From Hippasteria phrygiana (taxonomy: Eukaryota; Echinodermata; Asteroidea; Valvatida; Goniasteridae), in NCBI GenBank assembly GCA_037893225.1, contig JAZGUH010000376.1, positions 62,001 to 126,000 of the forward strand: a DNA stretch of 64,000 nt. Reading direction: 5' to 3'. This document shows positions 36,201-49,510 of this stretch, piece by piece. The notes beneath the pieces are model-generated. The model did not search any database and was not told the DNA's origin. It saw only the letters and a program-made list of their open reading frames with translations. A program made the translations under genes and the position numbers. Numbering within the stretch: the stretch's first letter is position 1; each line of letters opens with the position of its first letter.

Positions 36201-38550
36201 ACCTGGGAAATGATACTTTGTACATGTGGGAATATTGCGTTCTGGTCAAGATTATTGTTCACAGTTCTGTGTTAAGAGGAAATCACGCGCTAATAATTGC
36301 CCGCAGAAAAGTATAAAAAGTACATCTGACGCTCCGTTTTCCATTATTTTCGCGTCCACATAGTGAGCCGGAGGTGGATGCAAAATATTTGTTACAGCTC
36401 TAAAAACCATATATACCTGGGAAATGATACTTTGTACATATGTGAACATTGCGGTCTGGTCAAAATTATTGTTCACAGTTCTGTGTTAGGAGGAAATCAG
36501 GCGCTAATATTGCCCGCAGAAAAGTACGGTACAAAAAGTACATCAGTTTTTTGACGCTCCGTTTTCCATTATTTTCGCGTCCAAATAGTGAGCCGGAGGT
36601 TGATATAAAATATTTGTTACAGCTCTAAAAACCATATAAACCTGGGATGTGATACTTTGTACATATGGGAACATTGCGTTCTGGTCACAATTATTGTTCA
36701 AAGTTCTGTGTTAAGAGGACGTCAGGCGCCAATATTGCCCGCAGAAAAGTACAAAAAGTACATCTGACGCTCCGTTTTGCATTATTTTCGCGTCCAAATA
36801 GTGAGCCGGAGGTTGATATAAAATATCTGTTACAACTCTAAAAAACATATAAACCTGGGAAATGATACATTGTACATATGGGAACATTGCGTTCTGGTCA
36901 AAATTATTGTTCACAGTTCTGTGTTAGGAGGAAATCAGGCGCTAATATTGCCCGCAGAAAAGTACAAAAATTACATCAGTTTTTTGACGCTCCGTTTTGC
37001 ATTATTTTCGCGTCCAAATAGTGAGCCGGAGGTTGATATAAAATATTTGTTACAACTCTAAAAACCATATAAACCTAGGAAATCATACTTTGTACATGTG
37101 GGAACATTGCGTTCTGGTCACAATTATTGTTCAAAGTTCTGTGTTAAGAGGACGTCAGGCGCCAATAGTGCCCGCAGAAAAGTACAAAAAGTACATCTGA
37201 CGCTCCGTTTTCCAATATTTTCGCGTCCAAATAGTGAGCCGGAGGTTGATATAAAATATTTGTTGCAACTCTAAAAACCATATAAACCTGGGAAATGATA
37301 CTTTGTACATGTGGGAATATTGCGTTCTGGTCAAGATTATTGTTCACAGTTCTGTGTTAAGAGGAAATCACGCGCTAATAATTGCCCGCAGAAAAGTACA
37401 AAAAGTACATCTGACGCTCCGTTCTCCAATATTTTCGCGTCCAAATAGTGAGCCGGAGGTTGATATAAAATATTTGTTACAACTCTAAAAACCATATAAA
37501 CCTGGGAAATGATACTTTGTACATATGTGAACATTGCGTTCTGGTCAAAATTATTGTTCACAGTTCTGTGTTAGGAGGAAATCAGGCGCCAATAGTGCCC
37601 GCCGAAAAGTATAAAGAGTACATCTGACGCTCCGTTTTCCATTATTTTCGCGTCCAAATAGTGAGCCGGAGGTTGATATAAAATATTTGTTGCAACTCTA
37701 AAAACCATATAAACCTGGGAAATGATACTTTGTACATGTGGGAATATTGCGTTCTGGTCAAGATTATTGTTCACAGTTCTGTGTTAAGAGGAAATCACGC
37801 GCTAATAATTGCCCGCAGAAAAGTACAAAAAGTACATCTGACGCTCCGTTCTCCAATATTTTCGCGTCCAAATAGTGAGCCGGAGGTTGATATAAAATAT
37901 TTGTTAGAACTCTAAAAACCATATAAACCTGGGAAATGATACTTTGTACATGTGGGAATATTGCGTTCTGGTCAAGATTATTGTTCACAGTTCTGTGTTA
38001 AGAGGAAATCACGCGCTAATAATTGCCCGCAGAAAAGTATAAAAAGTACATCTGACGCTCCGTTTTCCATTATTTTCGCGTCCACATAGTGAGCCGGAGG
38101 TGGATGCAAAATATTTGTTACAGCTCTAAAAACCATATATACCTGGGAAATGATACTTTGTACATATGTGAACATTGCGGTCTGGTCAAAATTATTGTTC
38201 ACAGTTCTGTGTTAGGAGGAAATCAGGCGCTAATATTGCCCGCAGAAAAGTACGGTACAAAAAGTACATCAGTTTTTTGACGCTCCGTTTTCCATTATTT
38301 TCGCGTCCAAATAGTGAGCCGGAGGTTGATATAAAATATTTGTTACAGCTCTAAAAACCATATAAACCTGGGATGTGATACTTTGTACATATGGGAACAT
38401 TGCGTTCTGGTCACAATTATTGTTCAAAGTTCTGTGTTAAGAGGACGTCAGGCGCTAATATTTCCCGCAGAAAAGTACAGAAAGTACATCAGTTTTTTGA
38501 CGCTCCGTTTTGCATTATTTTTGCGTCCGAATAGTGAGCCGGAGGTTGTT
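33190..38550 (-). repeat. ~215-bp tandem array, left arm (about 25 monomers)
   Basis: Monomers carry ctccgttttgcattattttc, gcgtccaaatagtgagccgg, aggttgatataaaatatttg and acattgcgttctggtca. Each holds a minus-strand ORF of 61-75 codons beginning MNNN-DQNA. Larger blocks repeat: 35845-38202 repeats with a 1726-bp shift, 33500-33898 recurs 1291 bp on, 34560 recurs at 35199 and 36711. Transcription in ORF sense would run outward, toward ALDH. Confidence 0.92.
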
Positions 38551-39160
38551 ATTTGTTTGAGCTCGGAAAACCATTGGCTTTCACATGCACCAGTACTTTG
38601 TATACCGTAAAGACACCGAGTGCAAATTTTCCGGTAACATGTATTAAACTCTTATTAAAGGTTGAATTAATAGTGCATTCGTCCGAATAGTGCAATCTCC
38701 AACATTTTTCGTTAGTGTTGAATGAGTGGCCTGCAATCTTGGGAACGGGAGATTATGTTCCCACCCTCTATATAGTTTTGGCGGACAAAACTAATAATGG
38801 GCGAACCCCCCCCCCCCCCCCCCCCTTTAACAAGATTATTCAATCCAAGAACTATATAGTATATACCGGTAAGTTGACCCATTTTGAGCATCCCCATTGC
38901 AATATCTGGTTGAAATAGAAATAAATGAATTATGGTGATGGGCCTTGTTCAAACTATTGTTTGTTAATTGACTGTGTGCTTCCCCCCCCCCCCCCCAACC
39001 TTGACGAGAAATCCGCTTGGTTTTATAACGTCCTCCAGGGTTGCAGTTTTATTGTAACTTTGTTTTACACCGTTTATGTAACCCGTGCACACGGCAACTT
39101 CTATTTCAAGTCTTTGTTTTTACATAGCAAGTATATAAACCTTTACATAAGGCTATATAA
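38550..39160. other. Foldback centre, left part: poly-C tracts and inverted words
   Basis: There are two long C runs (about 38808-38825, 38983-38997). Sequence 38571-38632 (ccattggctttcacatgcac, then agacaccgagtgcaaatttt) recurs inverted at 39498-39564, bracketing a ~1-kb unit. No gene recognised. Confidence 0.5.
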
Positions 39161-39437
39161 AAAATTAGGCACCGACTGAGTCTATAATATATAATACGAG
39201 ACCCTTGGCCGAGAGGACTACGACAGATTCTTCATCCTGCTGGCAAAGATTGCCAGATTGTAACTGCTGACCAAATGGAGGCATCCAGATTACAAATCGA
39301 ACTTGAAACACAACTTTAGTTTCTACAGCTGTATTGTAAATTAAAACATAGATTTTATCTTTTTGCTCTGTCCCGACGTAATGTATGAAGCGCTGTATAC
39401 TCGGTGCTTTCCGAGAGCCTGTGTGAAAAAAAATCAC

Positions 39438-39500
39438 AGGCTTACTCGGGCGGGACTCGAACCCACGACTTCCTGCTTACTAGGGCAGACGTCTTATCGG
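39438..39500 (-). repeat. tRNA-like fragment (SINE relic)
   Basis: On the minus strand GGGTTCGAGTCCC (39451-39463) is a canonical B box, preceded by CTGCCCTAGTAAGCAG, a Thr(AGT)-like anticodon arm. The 5' half with the A box and acceptor stem is not recognisable, so this is likely a SINE relic and not a tRNA gene. Confidence 0.4.
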
Positions 39501-39564
39501 AAAATTTGCACTCGGTGTCTCTACAGTATGCATAGTACTGGTGTATGTTAAAGCCAATGACCCT

Positions 39565-40965
39565 TAAATGTATATTACAAGACCGAAATTATTGGGGGGA
39601 CACTGCTAGACATTGTGTAACATCTCTATGTTACACATCATGAAACTTAATAGGCCTAGTGCCAAGTAAAAAAACCAGTTCCTTTTTTAAGCCGCATCCT
39701 TGTTTTATTTGTTATTTTTTTCCTCTGAAAAGGCTAGATTTCCCATGTACATGTATTTTACTTTATCCTGTCACTATTCTTTCTCTGATCAATTTCAATT
39801 GCCTTTTTTTTAACTTCTACAAAACCAGCGAGGGAGGTAGTTCACTCTCTTTTAACTCTTGTATTTTGTCCCGCCAAACACCACTGTAGCGCGGTACCGT
39901 TGTTCATAAGGGGGCCACAGTGCTTGATGGGGGGGGGGGGGGGAGGCCACATCACAAGAAATAAACACAACGTTCCACATGTTATCACAACGCTACTTAT
40001 TCTCTCTCAATCACCTTTAATGTTGAAAAGAACACCAAATCTATAGTTAGGCCATATACAGTGGCGGCGCTGGGGGAGGGGGGGGGGATGGGGGGGGCAT
40101 TTCTCCCCCTCCAATCGTCGGCCTTGCCCCCCCCCCCACCCAGTTCCCCCCCCCCCCCAAGAAAATCCAGCGGGAGAGAAAAAAGTACCAAATTAATTAA
40201 TAGAAAAGTACCAAATAAAGGAACAGACTCATAGCAAAAGTTTTATTGCACTGTGACTGCTTATTTAAAACTGGAAATCCTCGGGAAAAAACCTATAGCA
40301 TGGCCAAATGTAGGCCTAAATATACGTATCTTAATGTTTTGAACAGCACCCTCATGCGTCAAATGATGTCCACCCCCCCCCCCCCCCCCCCTTCGATTTT
40401 CGACGGCCGGTGATTTTTTAGTCTTCCTATATGCTTTATTTCGCCATTCAATACAGTTCACTTGAGTGACCTAATAATTTCAGTGTCTGGCAAAACTGAA
40501 GGTTGGTTCAAGGTCTTTATTCACACAAAAAACGCCAAACATATGCGAAATCGCAAGGAATCATTACCGGTAGCTGTACAAACAAAATTCTCAGGCTCAC
40601 AAAAAATGATAATAGGTTTAGCAGCACGTTTCCTGCGAACGTCAACGCGTAATTTCTGTTTGACCGGCCCATATACATACCGGCCACGCCAAAATGTCTT
40701 GTGCGCTCGCGTTGACGTTCTCGTAACACGTGATGCTAATTTGATCCCCCCCCCCCCTCCTTGTGACGGGCCTGCATGCTGGAAAATCGCAAACAGAATT
40801 AAGAAAACATCTAGCAAAATCGTCTTTTTACACATTTCAAATGCAGCGTTCAGGCTTTTTGTTTCACCGCACGCTTATGAGCATGCGCGCATTAATTTGA
40901 ATTTATTAGCGGATTAGTCCATGAACAAGTTCGGTATTTCAACTGCACATTTTCACAATGGCATG
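39565..40965. other. Foldback centre: low-complexity and G/C runs
   Basis: G or C runs at about 39930-39944, 40078-40160, 40372-40390 and 40747-40757. The longest ORF (40462-40917, 151 codons) crosses a C run and shows no domain I know. No gene called. Confidence 0.4.
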
Positions 40966-41470
40966 GAGCAAGTTCGATCAAGGACTATAGTTAACCATAG
41001 TTCGACTAACTCTGATCGAACGCACGCTAGTCGACGATGGTTGGACTAGTCTAGTCGACGATTCGCGACCAGCCTACCGAGGTTGGTCGCATCGCTGGTT
41101 ACCAATAGCCGTTTTAATAGCATAGTGCAGAGAGGACCAGTTATCAGAAAAATGGCGGAAAAAACGTAAATATTCAGCAGCAGTGAACGATCGTTTTTTG
41201 TTACTTTGTCTTTCTTTGAACATGTTGAAATAATGCACACGTTACCACTTGTGACATTGTTGATATACTCAGCAAATATCGTCGGTCTTGCTTTCATCTA
41301 TGAACTTGTCCAAAAACGTAAAAAAATAGCCACCGCCATTTTGTCATGGTCGCGTTGACATGACAATAGTTCGACTAGAGTCGTTCGCACTTCAACTTCA
41401 GTGCTCCAGTGCGCTACGTACGTCACGAACCAACCACTAGTTAACCATTGGTCCTTGATCGAACTTGCTC
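40966..41470. mobile_element. 505-bp TIR element nested in the foldback centre
   Basis: GAGCAAGTTCGATCAAGGAC at the left and its inverse at the right, flanked by ATG on both sides (40963-40965, 41471-41473), a 3-bp duplication compatible with Harbinger-type elements. A truncated relative sits at 50537-50885, just outside the foldback element. Confidence 0.8.
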
Positions 41471-41477
41471 ATGGCTA

Positions 41478-41822
41478 ATTCGACGCGAAACACGACGCGA
41501 AGCACGAAGCGAAGCACGACGCGACGCACGATGGTGCGGCGCGATGCATGACGATGAAAGACGACGCGGCACACGACGAGATGCACGACGGTGCGACGCG
41601 ATGGGAGACGGAAGGGGCGACGCTTAGGTGAAAAACCCTGCAAGTTGAAAAAACGACGCGACGGCACGACGCGACGGGCGACGGCACGAAGCGACTTACG
41701 ACGCGACGCCAGAATGTGTACAAAAATATTGACAAAGAAGCGACGGCACGACGCGACGGCACGATGCAACGGAGCCGTCGCGTCGTGCCGTCGCGTCGCG
41801 TATGGAAGAGGCGACGCGGTGT
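41478..41822. repeat. Degenerate GACGCGACGGCAC-type tandem repeat
   Basis: Short words such as cgacgcgacggcacga recur irregularly. The arginine-rich reverse-strand ORFs that cross this stretch are products of the repeat. Confidence 0.7.
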
Positions 41823-41829
41823 GTCGTCT

Positions 41830-44620
41830 ATAGTACACCACAATTAGCGGATCTTCATGCAGTTTGAACCTTCGCCATGGCCGCTTTATACAAAGGTGGT
41901 ATATAGAACCACCAGTTAAACTAAAGGGTGGCGATGTGTACATTTTTACCGGCATGGGCAAATAACCCAAATGCAAAGGATACTGGAGGTGTGCCAAAGT
42001 AGAAGCACGGGGGATGGAGTGAGACTATATCCGAATAAAGAGCATCCCCGCGTGCGAACAAATATATACCACTATGTCCCCAAAAGCGCGGTGCAGTTAT
42101 TCGGCATGCAGCTTGGGTGTAGTCTGAATATACGCTGGTATTAATTCAGTGTAGCTCGAAAACGAAGAAGCAGTTGCTCAAGATCTCTCACATAAAACAG
42201 CCCACCTGTCCACATATATGCGAACATGCCCGTCAGTGCTAAAGAAAGTTGCTGAAAAAGATACACGTAATCCTCAAAAGAATTACAGGGGTTTAACATC
42301 AACAAATGTGTCCTCCTCCAATGTACCTCGACAACCTCCAAAGAGCGGCTGCAACATAATTTCGTACATGATGAATGTCACTAATTAAAGCAGTTTGATA
42401 GAGGCGACATGGTCTATCCTATGCCTATACAATGCCACAGCGTTCTGTAGGCGTTAGACTGGCTGCATATTCAAGGCATTTCAAAGAGTGGAGTGTGCAT
42501 ACAGTCGTTGGATGATAGTCACTGAGTGTGCCAGAAATGCATCCTAAAGGAACAGCCGTGATACTGTGAACAACGCATTCGTTTTCAAACCGTGAAAGTA
42601 GTTTACCTTGTTGAGACTTTACAGTGCAAAGTGAATTCCAATTTTTATGTTATACAATTAAACAGTAAAGTTTGTCTGCTATTTTGGGTTTGTGAACAAA
42701 ATTAGCTTGCACCGGAAAAGTGCCTTTTTAAAACAGCTTTTTTGCAGAACTGACCTATTGTTGTTCCTGGAATGTTTCTGAAATTAAACGAGTTTCAAGA
42801 AATAAGCATACTTCATTTGAGACATCCAGAGTAATTATGATAATTTGTTTTCTGGAGATTTTTGTGAAAGGGTTAATTTGATGGCATAGAAGTATATTTC
42901 GACAGAGATGATATAACCGGTTCATACTCAGCGCGAATGCAAATAGATTTTAGACGTCATGACAAGAACTCTCGCTGCGGTAATTGAACACATTTCAAGG
43001 CCGGCGAATTTCGCTAAAAATGTTTCTTGTTCCAATTCAATTCGCATTCGCGTAAAGTGTGAACCGGCGTATACAGGTGTAGGTCCTGTTTGTTTCACAC
43101 AGATCGGGATCTCGATCAGTGACTTATCGTTGGTTGAAACACCAGACTCCCGCCTATTAGTCCAGTAAGAATTGACGAGGACCCTGACATTTTGGTTACA
43201 GGAACATTTTTGTGGCAAAGTATTTATTGGGACTCTATAGCTACCTTCCATAAAAATTCAACCAAAATCAACCTTGGGGAAATATGTTAATTAATTGAAA
43301 ACCAAAGGGATGCACAATTTATATTGAAAGGCATGTATTTCTGACACCTAAGCTAAATCATACCCTTTTAAAGATTGGGAAAGGGTCATTGCAAATGTTT
43401 AACCTAAATTAATACAAAATGGCAAATGAGAAAACTTAATGAAGATTTTGATCAAAATTAGCATGAGAAAAGAGTATTTTAAGGACGTCTTCGTTGTCAT
43501 CGCAAAATCATTGTCATCATCATAAGTACCAAACGGCTTCTGCCCTTAAAATACATCGAGATTTTCTGGAAGAGATGGCCCTATTGAAACAAATATTTTA
43601 ATTACTCATCCTAATACCGTTTTAGAGTGGTGTAATGGGTACGAGGGCATTGTAACACGCCCCCTCCGCCATTGAGGCCTCCACCACTTGTGCTCCCCAT
43701 CCTACCCCATTATCATTATAACTTTGGGAGAAAGAAATACATTTGTTATTGTTAACACGTATTAATTGCAGCAAAGAATCGGGGTGAAACTTTATGGAAT
43801 TAGCCGTATTGAGGGTAATTCCTTTTCACAGAAATGTGAACTTTTCCAAAAAAATCGCACAAAAACCCTAAAATTAGACATCAACTAAGGACAAATTTTG
43901 TCGGCAAGTTATTTTATCTGGCTGCAAAATAATATCAATCCGGTTAATAACATCAGTTCGGTTAAAATATGGCTATAGGCTAACTGAGTCTGTGATCGAT
44001 TAAATAAAAGTAACAACTTGGCTACAACGGTTTTACGTGAAATGCTTTATGATGAGCCTGTATAAAGCGTGTAAGTTGACCCCGAGAACGTACGAGAGTT
44101 TATACGAAAAACCGAACTTCAGGGCACCTCGAATAGGAGCTTCAACGTGTAAAGCGAGTAGTTTTCTTGAAATAATTTGTTTTGAAGCTGTTCTTTTTAC
44201 TGAAAGGTAGATACAAACTTTAAAAAAAATAATATTTTTCATTTCAATTTACAAAATGTGAACGATATATCAAATTAGGGAAAAGGAGAACGAAAAAGTA
44301 TTGTACATCAAACGTACGTCATTCCCCATTGTTCTGGTGGTTCACGCGCCAATATTATAGGCGGTCGTTGCATTATGTTTGTACGTTCACTTACGTCCGC
44401 AGCGTGGACAGTACAGGGGTTTTGGGGGCCGGGCCGGGCTCTCTCTTTCCGACAACGAGCCAATCACGTTGCAACCTGACGCTCAGGTCAAACATTTGTT
44501 TCTACTTTTCTTCAATAATTTAGCCAGTCGTGCATGTTTTTATATATTGTAAAATTAATTTTTCATGTCAATTCTTACTGGACTATATTAGATGGAGCGA
44601 ACCAGATCTGTGTGAAACGG
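41830..44620. other. Foldback centre, right part, no gene recognised
   Basis: About 2.8 kb of AT-rich unique-looking sequence. ORFs are below 110 codons, overlap on both strands (for example 42928-43251 minus and 42959-43168 plus) and match nothing I recognise. If the element ever had a transposase gene, its remains would be expected here. Confidence 0.4.
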
Positions 44621-44629
44621 GCCGATATA

Positions 44630-44812
44630 CAGCGGCGCAATTAGGGTTGCATTTCTAGGGGGGGGGGGGGGGGCACCTGGGGGTGCACCAATTTTTTAAG
44701 GGGGGCACCGAATGGCAACAGATGTATTGTTTGTGTGCAATTCGAAATTTCAAATGGTGGGGGGAATGTGCCCCCCCCCCCCCCCCCCCCCCCGTAGTTA
44801 CGCCACTGCCGA
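44630..44812. repeat. G-run / C-run hairpin sequence
   Basis: cagcggcgcaattaggg at the left and a partly inverse cgtagttacgccactg at the right, enclosing a G run (44659-44674) and a C run (44771-44793). It resembles the cagtggcggcgctgg sequence near 40060. Confidence 0.5.
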
Positions 44813-44824
44813 TATATTCAAGAG

Positions 44825-47800
44825 CCGATTGGGGGAGCTTAAACCTCCGGCTCAGTATTTGGACGCGAACATTATGCAAAACGAAGCGTCAGTTGTACTT
44901 TTCTGCGGGCAATATAAGCGCATAATTTCCTTTTAACACAGAACTGTGAACAATCATTTTGACCAGAACGCAATATTCCCACATGTACAAAGTATCATTT
45001 CCCAGGTTTATATGGTTTTCAGAGCTGTAACAAATATTTTATATCAACCTCCGGCTCACTATTTGGACGCGAAAATATTGAAAAACGGAGTGCCAGTTGT
45101 ACTTTTCGGCCGGCAATATATAGCACGTGCCTCTTAACACAGAAGTGTGAACAATCATTTTGACCAGAACGCAATGTTCCCACATGTACAAAGTATCATT
45201 TCCCAGGTTTATATGGTTTTTAGAGTTGTAACAAATATTTTATATCAACCTCCGGCTCACTATTTGGACGCGAAAATAATGCAAAACGGAGCGTCAGATG
45301 TACTTTTTGTACTTTTCTGCGGGCAATATGGCGCCTGACGTCATCCTCTTAACACAGAACTTTGAACAATCATTTTGACCAGAACGCAATGTTCCCACAT
45401 GTACAAAGTATCATTTCCCAGGTTTATATGATTTTTAGAGTTGTAACAAATATTTTATATCAACCTCCGGCTCACTATTTGGACGCGAAAATAATGCAAA
45501 ACGGAGCGTCAGATGTACTTTTTGTACTTTTCTGCGGGCAATATGGCGCCTGACGTCATCCTCTTAACACAGAACTTTGAACAATCATTTTGACCAGAAC
45601 GCAATGTTCCCACATGTACAAAGTATCATTTCCCAGGTTTATATGATTTTTAGAGTTGTAACAAATATTTTATATCAACCTCCGGCTCACTATTTGGACG
45701 CGAAAATAATGCAAAACGGAGCGTCAGATGTACTTTTTGTACTTTTCTGCGGGCAATATGGCGCCTGACGTCATCCTCTTAACACAGAACTTTGAACAAT
45801 CATTTTGACCAGAACGCAATGTTCCCACATGTACAAAGTATCATTTCCCAGGTTTATATGATTTTTAGAGTTGTAACAAATATTTTATATCAACCTCCGG
45901 CTCACTATTTGGACGCGAAAATAATGCAAAACGGAGCGTCAGATGTACTTTTTGTACTTTTCTGCGGGCAATATGGCGCCTGACGTCATCCTCTTAACAC
46001 AGAACTTTGAACAATCATTTTGACCAGAACGCAATGTTCCCACATGTACAAAGTATCATTTCCCAGGTTTATATGATTTTCAGAGCTGTAACAAATATTT
46101 TATATCAACCTCCGGCTCACTATTTGGACGCGAAAATATTGAAAAACGGAGTGCCAGTTGTACTTTTCGGCCGGCAATATATAGCACGTGCCTCTTAACA
46201 CAGAAGTGTGAACAATCAATTTGACCAGAACGCAATGTTCCCACATGTACAAAGTATCATTTCCCAGGTTTATATGGTTTTTAGAGTTCTAACAAATATT
46301 TTATATCAACCTCCGGCTCACTATTTGGACGCGAAAATAATGCAAAACGGAGCGTCAGATGTACTTTTTGTACTTTTCTGCGGGCAATATGGCGCCTGAC
46401 GTCATCCTCTTAACACAGAACTTTGAACAATCATTTTGACCAGAACGCAATGTTCCCACATGTACAAAGTATCATTTCCCAGGTTTATATGATTTTTAGA
46501 GTTGTAACAAATATTTTATATCAACCTCCGGCTCACTATTTGGACGCGAAAATAATGCAAAACGGAGCGTCAGATGTACTTTTTGTACTTTTCTGCGGGC
46601 AATATGGCGCCTGACGTCATCCTCTTAACACAGAACTTTGAACAATCATTTTGACCAGAACGCAATGTTCCCACATGTACAAAGTATCATTTCCCAGGTT
46701 TATATGATTTTTAGAGTTGTAACAAATATTTTATATCAACCTCCGGCTCACTATTTGGACGCGAAAATAATGCAAAACGGAGCGTCAGATGTACTTTTTG
46801 TACTTTTCTGCGGGCAATATGGCGCCTGACGTCATCCTCTTAACACAGAACTTTGAACAATCATTTTGACCAGAACGCAATGTTCCCACATGTACAAAGT
46901 ATCATTTCCCAGGTTTATATGGTTTTCAGAGCTGTAACATATATTTTATATCAACCTCCGGCTCACTATTTGGACGCGAAAAAATTGAAAAACGGAGCGC
47001 CAGTTGTACTTTTCGGCCGGCAATATATATCACGTGCCTCTTAACACAGAAGTGTGAACAATCATTTTGACCAGAACGCAATGTTCCCACATGTACAAAG
47101 TATCATTTTCCAGGTTTATATGGTTTTCAGAGCTGTAACAAATATTTTACATCAACCTCCGGCTCACTATTTGGACGCGAAAATAATGCAAAACGGAGCG
47201 TCAAAAAACTGATGTACTTTTTGTACCGTACTTTTCGGCGGGCAATATTAGCGCCTGATTTCCTCCTAACACAGAACTGTGAACAATAATTTTGACCAGA
47301 ACGCAATGTTCACATATGTACAAAGTATCATTTCCCAGGTTTATATGGTTTTTAGAGTTGTAACAAATATTTTATATCAACCTCCGGCTCACTATTTGGA
47401 CGCGAAAATAATGCAAAACGGAGCGTCAGATGTACTTTTTGTACTTTTCTGCGGGCAATATGGCGCCTGACGTCATCCTCTTAACACAGAACTTTGAACA
47501 ATCATTTTGACCAGAACGCAATGTTCCCACATGTACAAAGTATCATTTCCCAGGTTTATATGATTTTCAGAGCTGTAACAAATATTTTATATCAACCTCC
47601 GGCTCACTATTTGGACGCGAAAATATTGAAAAACGGAGTGCCAGTTGTACTTTTCGGCCGGCAATATATAGCACGTGCCTCTTAACACAGAAGTGTGAAC
47701 AATCAATTTGACCAGAACGCAATGTTCCCACATGTACAAAGTATCATTTCCCAGGTTTATATGGTTTTTAGAGTTCTAACAAATATTTTATATCAACCTC

Positions 47801-49510
47801 CGGCTCACTATTTGGACGCGAAAATAATGCAAAACGGAGCGTCAGATGTACTTTTTGTACTTTTCTGCGGGCAATATGGCGCCTGACGTCATCCTCTTAA
47901 CACAGAACTTTGAACAATCATTTTGACCAGAACGCAATGTTCCCACATGTACAAAGTATCATTTCCCAGGTTTATATGATTTTTAGAGTTGTAACAAATA
48001 TTTTATATCAACCTCCGGCTCACTATTTGGACGCGAAAATAATGCAAAACGGAGCGTCAGATGTACTTTTTGTACTTTTCTGCGGGCAATATGGCGCCTG
48101 ACGTCATCCTCTTAACACAGAACTTTGAACAATCATTTTGACCAGAACGCAATGTTCCCACATGTACAAAGTATCATTTCCCAGGTTTATATGATTTTTA
48201 GAGTTGTAACAAATATTTTATATCAACCTCCGGCTCACTATTTGGACGCGAAAATAATGCAAAACGGAGCGTCAGATGTACTTTTTGTACTTTTCTGCGG
48301 GCAATATGGCGCCTGACGTCATCCTCTTAACACAGAACTTTGAACAATCATTTTGACCAGAACGCAATGTTCCCACATGTACAAAGTATCATTTCCCAGG
48401 TTTATATGGTTTTCAGAGCTGTAACATATATTTTATATCAACCTCCGGCTCACTATTTGGACGCGAAAAAATTGAAAAACGGAGCGCCAGTTGTACTTTT
48501 CGGCCGGCAATATATATCACGTGCCTCTTAACACAGAAGTGTGAACAATCATTTTGACCAGAACGCAATGTTCCCACATGTACAAAGTATCATTTTCCAG
48601 GTTTATATGGTTTTCAGAGCTGTAACAAATATTTTACATCAACCTCCGGCTCACTATTTGGACGCGAAAATAATGCAAAACGGAGCGTCAAAAAACTGAT
48701 GTACTTTTTGTACCGTACTTTTCGGCGGGCAATATTAGCGCCTGATTTCCTCCTAACACAGAACTGTGAACAATAATTTTGACCAGAACGCAATGTTCAC
48801 ATATGTACAAAGTATCATTTCCCAGGTTTATATGGTTTTTAGAGTTGTAACAAATATTTTATATCAACCTCCGGCTCACTATTTGGACGCGAAATACATG
48901 CAAAACGGAGCGTCAGATGTACTTTTTGTACTTTTCTGCGGGCACTATTTGCGCCTGACGTCTTCTTAACACAGAACTTTGAACAATAATTGTGACCAGA
49001 ACGCAATATTCCCACATGTACAAAGTATGATTTCCTAGGTTTATATGGTTTTTAGAGCTGTAACAAATATTTTATATCAACCTCCGGCTCACTATTTGGA
49101 CGCGAAAATAATGCAAAACGGGGTGGGTGCGTCAGGTGTACTTTTTGTACTTTTCTGCGGGCAATATTAGCGCCTGATTTACTCCTAACACAGAACTTTG
49201 AACAATAATTGTGACCAGAACGCAATGTTCCCATATGTACAAAGTATAATTTCCCAGATTTATATGGTTTTTGGAGTTGTAACAAATATTTTATATCAAC
49301 CTCCGGCTCACTATTTGGACGCGAAATATATGCAAAACGGAGCGTCAGATACTGTTTGTACTTTTCTGCGGGCAATATTCGCGCGTGGTTTCCTCCTAAC
49401 ACAGAACTGTGAACAATCATTTTGACCAGAACGCAATGTTCTCACATGTACAAAATATTATTTTCCAGGTTTATATCTTTTTCAGAGCTCTACCAAATAT
49501 TTTATATCAA
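44825..49510 (+). repeat. ~215-bp tandem array, right arm (about 22 monomers)
   Basis: The same monomer as the left array in inverse orientation. ORF starts at 45147, 45362, 45577 and 45792 are exactly 215 bp apart. A block of seven monomers repeats with a 1487-bp shift (46007 to 47494, 46208 to 47695, 46423 to 47910, 46853 to 48340, 47279 to 48766). Monomers facing the centre are the most homogeneous. Confidence 0.92.

Noticed and set aside
39438..39500. Functional tRNA-Thr gene
   Set aside because: Only the B box and anticodon-like arm are present; no acceptor stem or A box.
40462..40917. 151-codon ORF in the foldback centre as a transposase
   Set aside because: It contains a proline run from a C tract, has no recognisable motif, and is open on the other strand too.
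41437..41997. Arginine/alanine-rich 186-codon ORF
   Set aside because: It reads through a degenerate GACGCGACGG repeat, and other frames are open as well.
44946..48969. A family of many small genes or a repeat protein (MNNHFDQNAMF... ORFs)
   Set aside because: Each ORF is contained in one satellite monomer with its own stop, mirrored in the other arm; no signal peptide, splice pattern or known domain. Treated as repeat, with the ORF conservation listed only as a test.
33190..49510. CRISPR-like array
   Set aside because: Whole 215-bp units repeat without unique spacers, in a eukaryotic transposon context.
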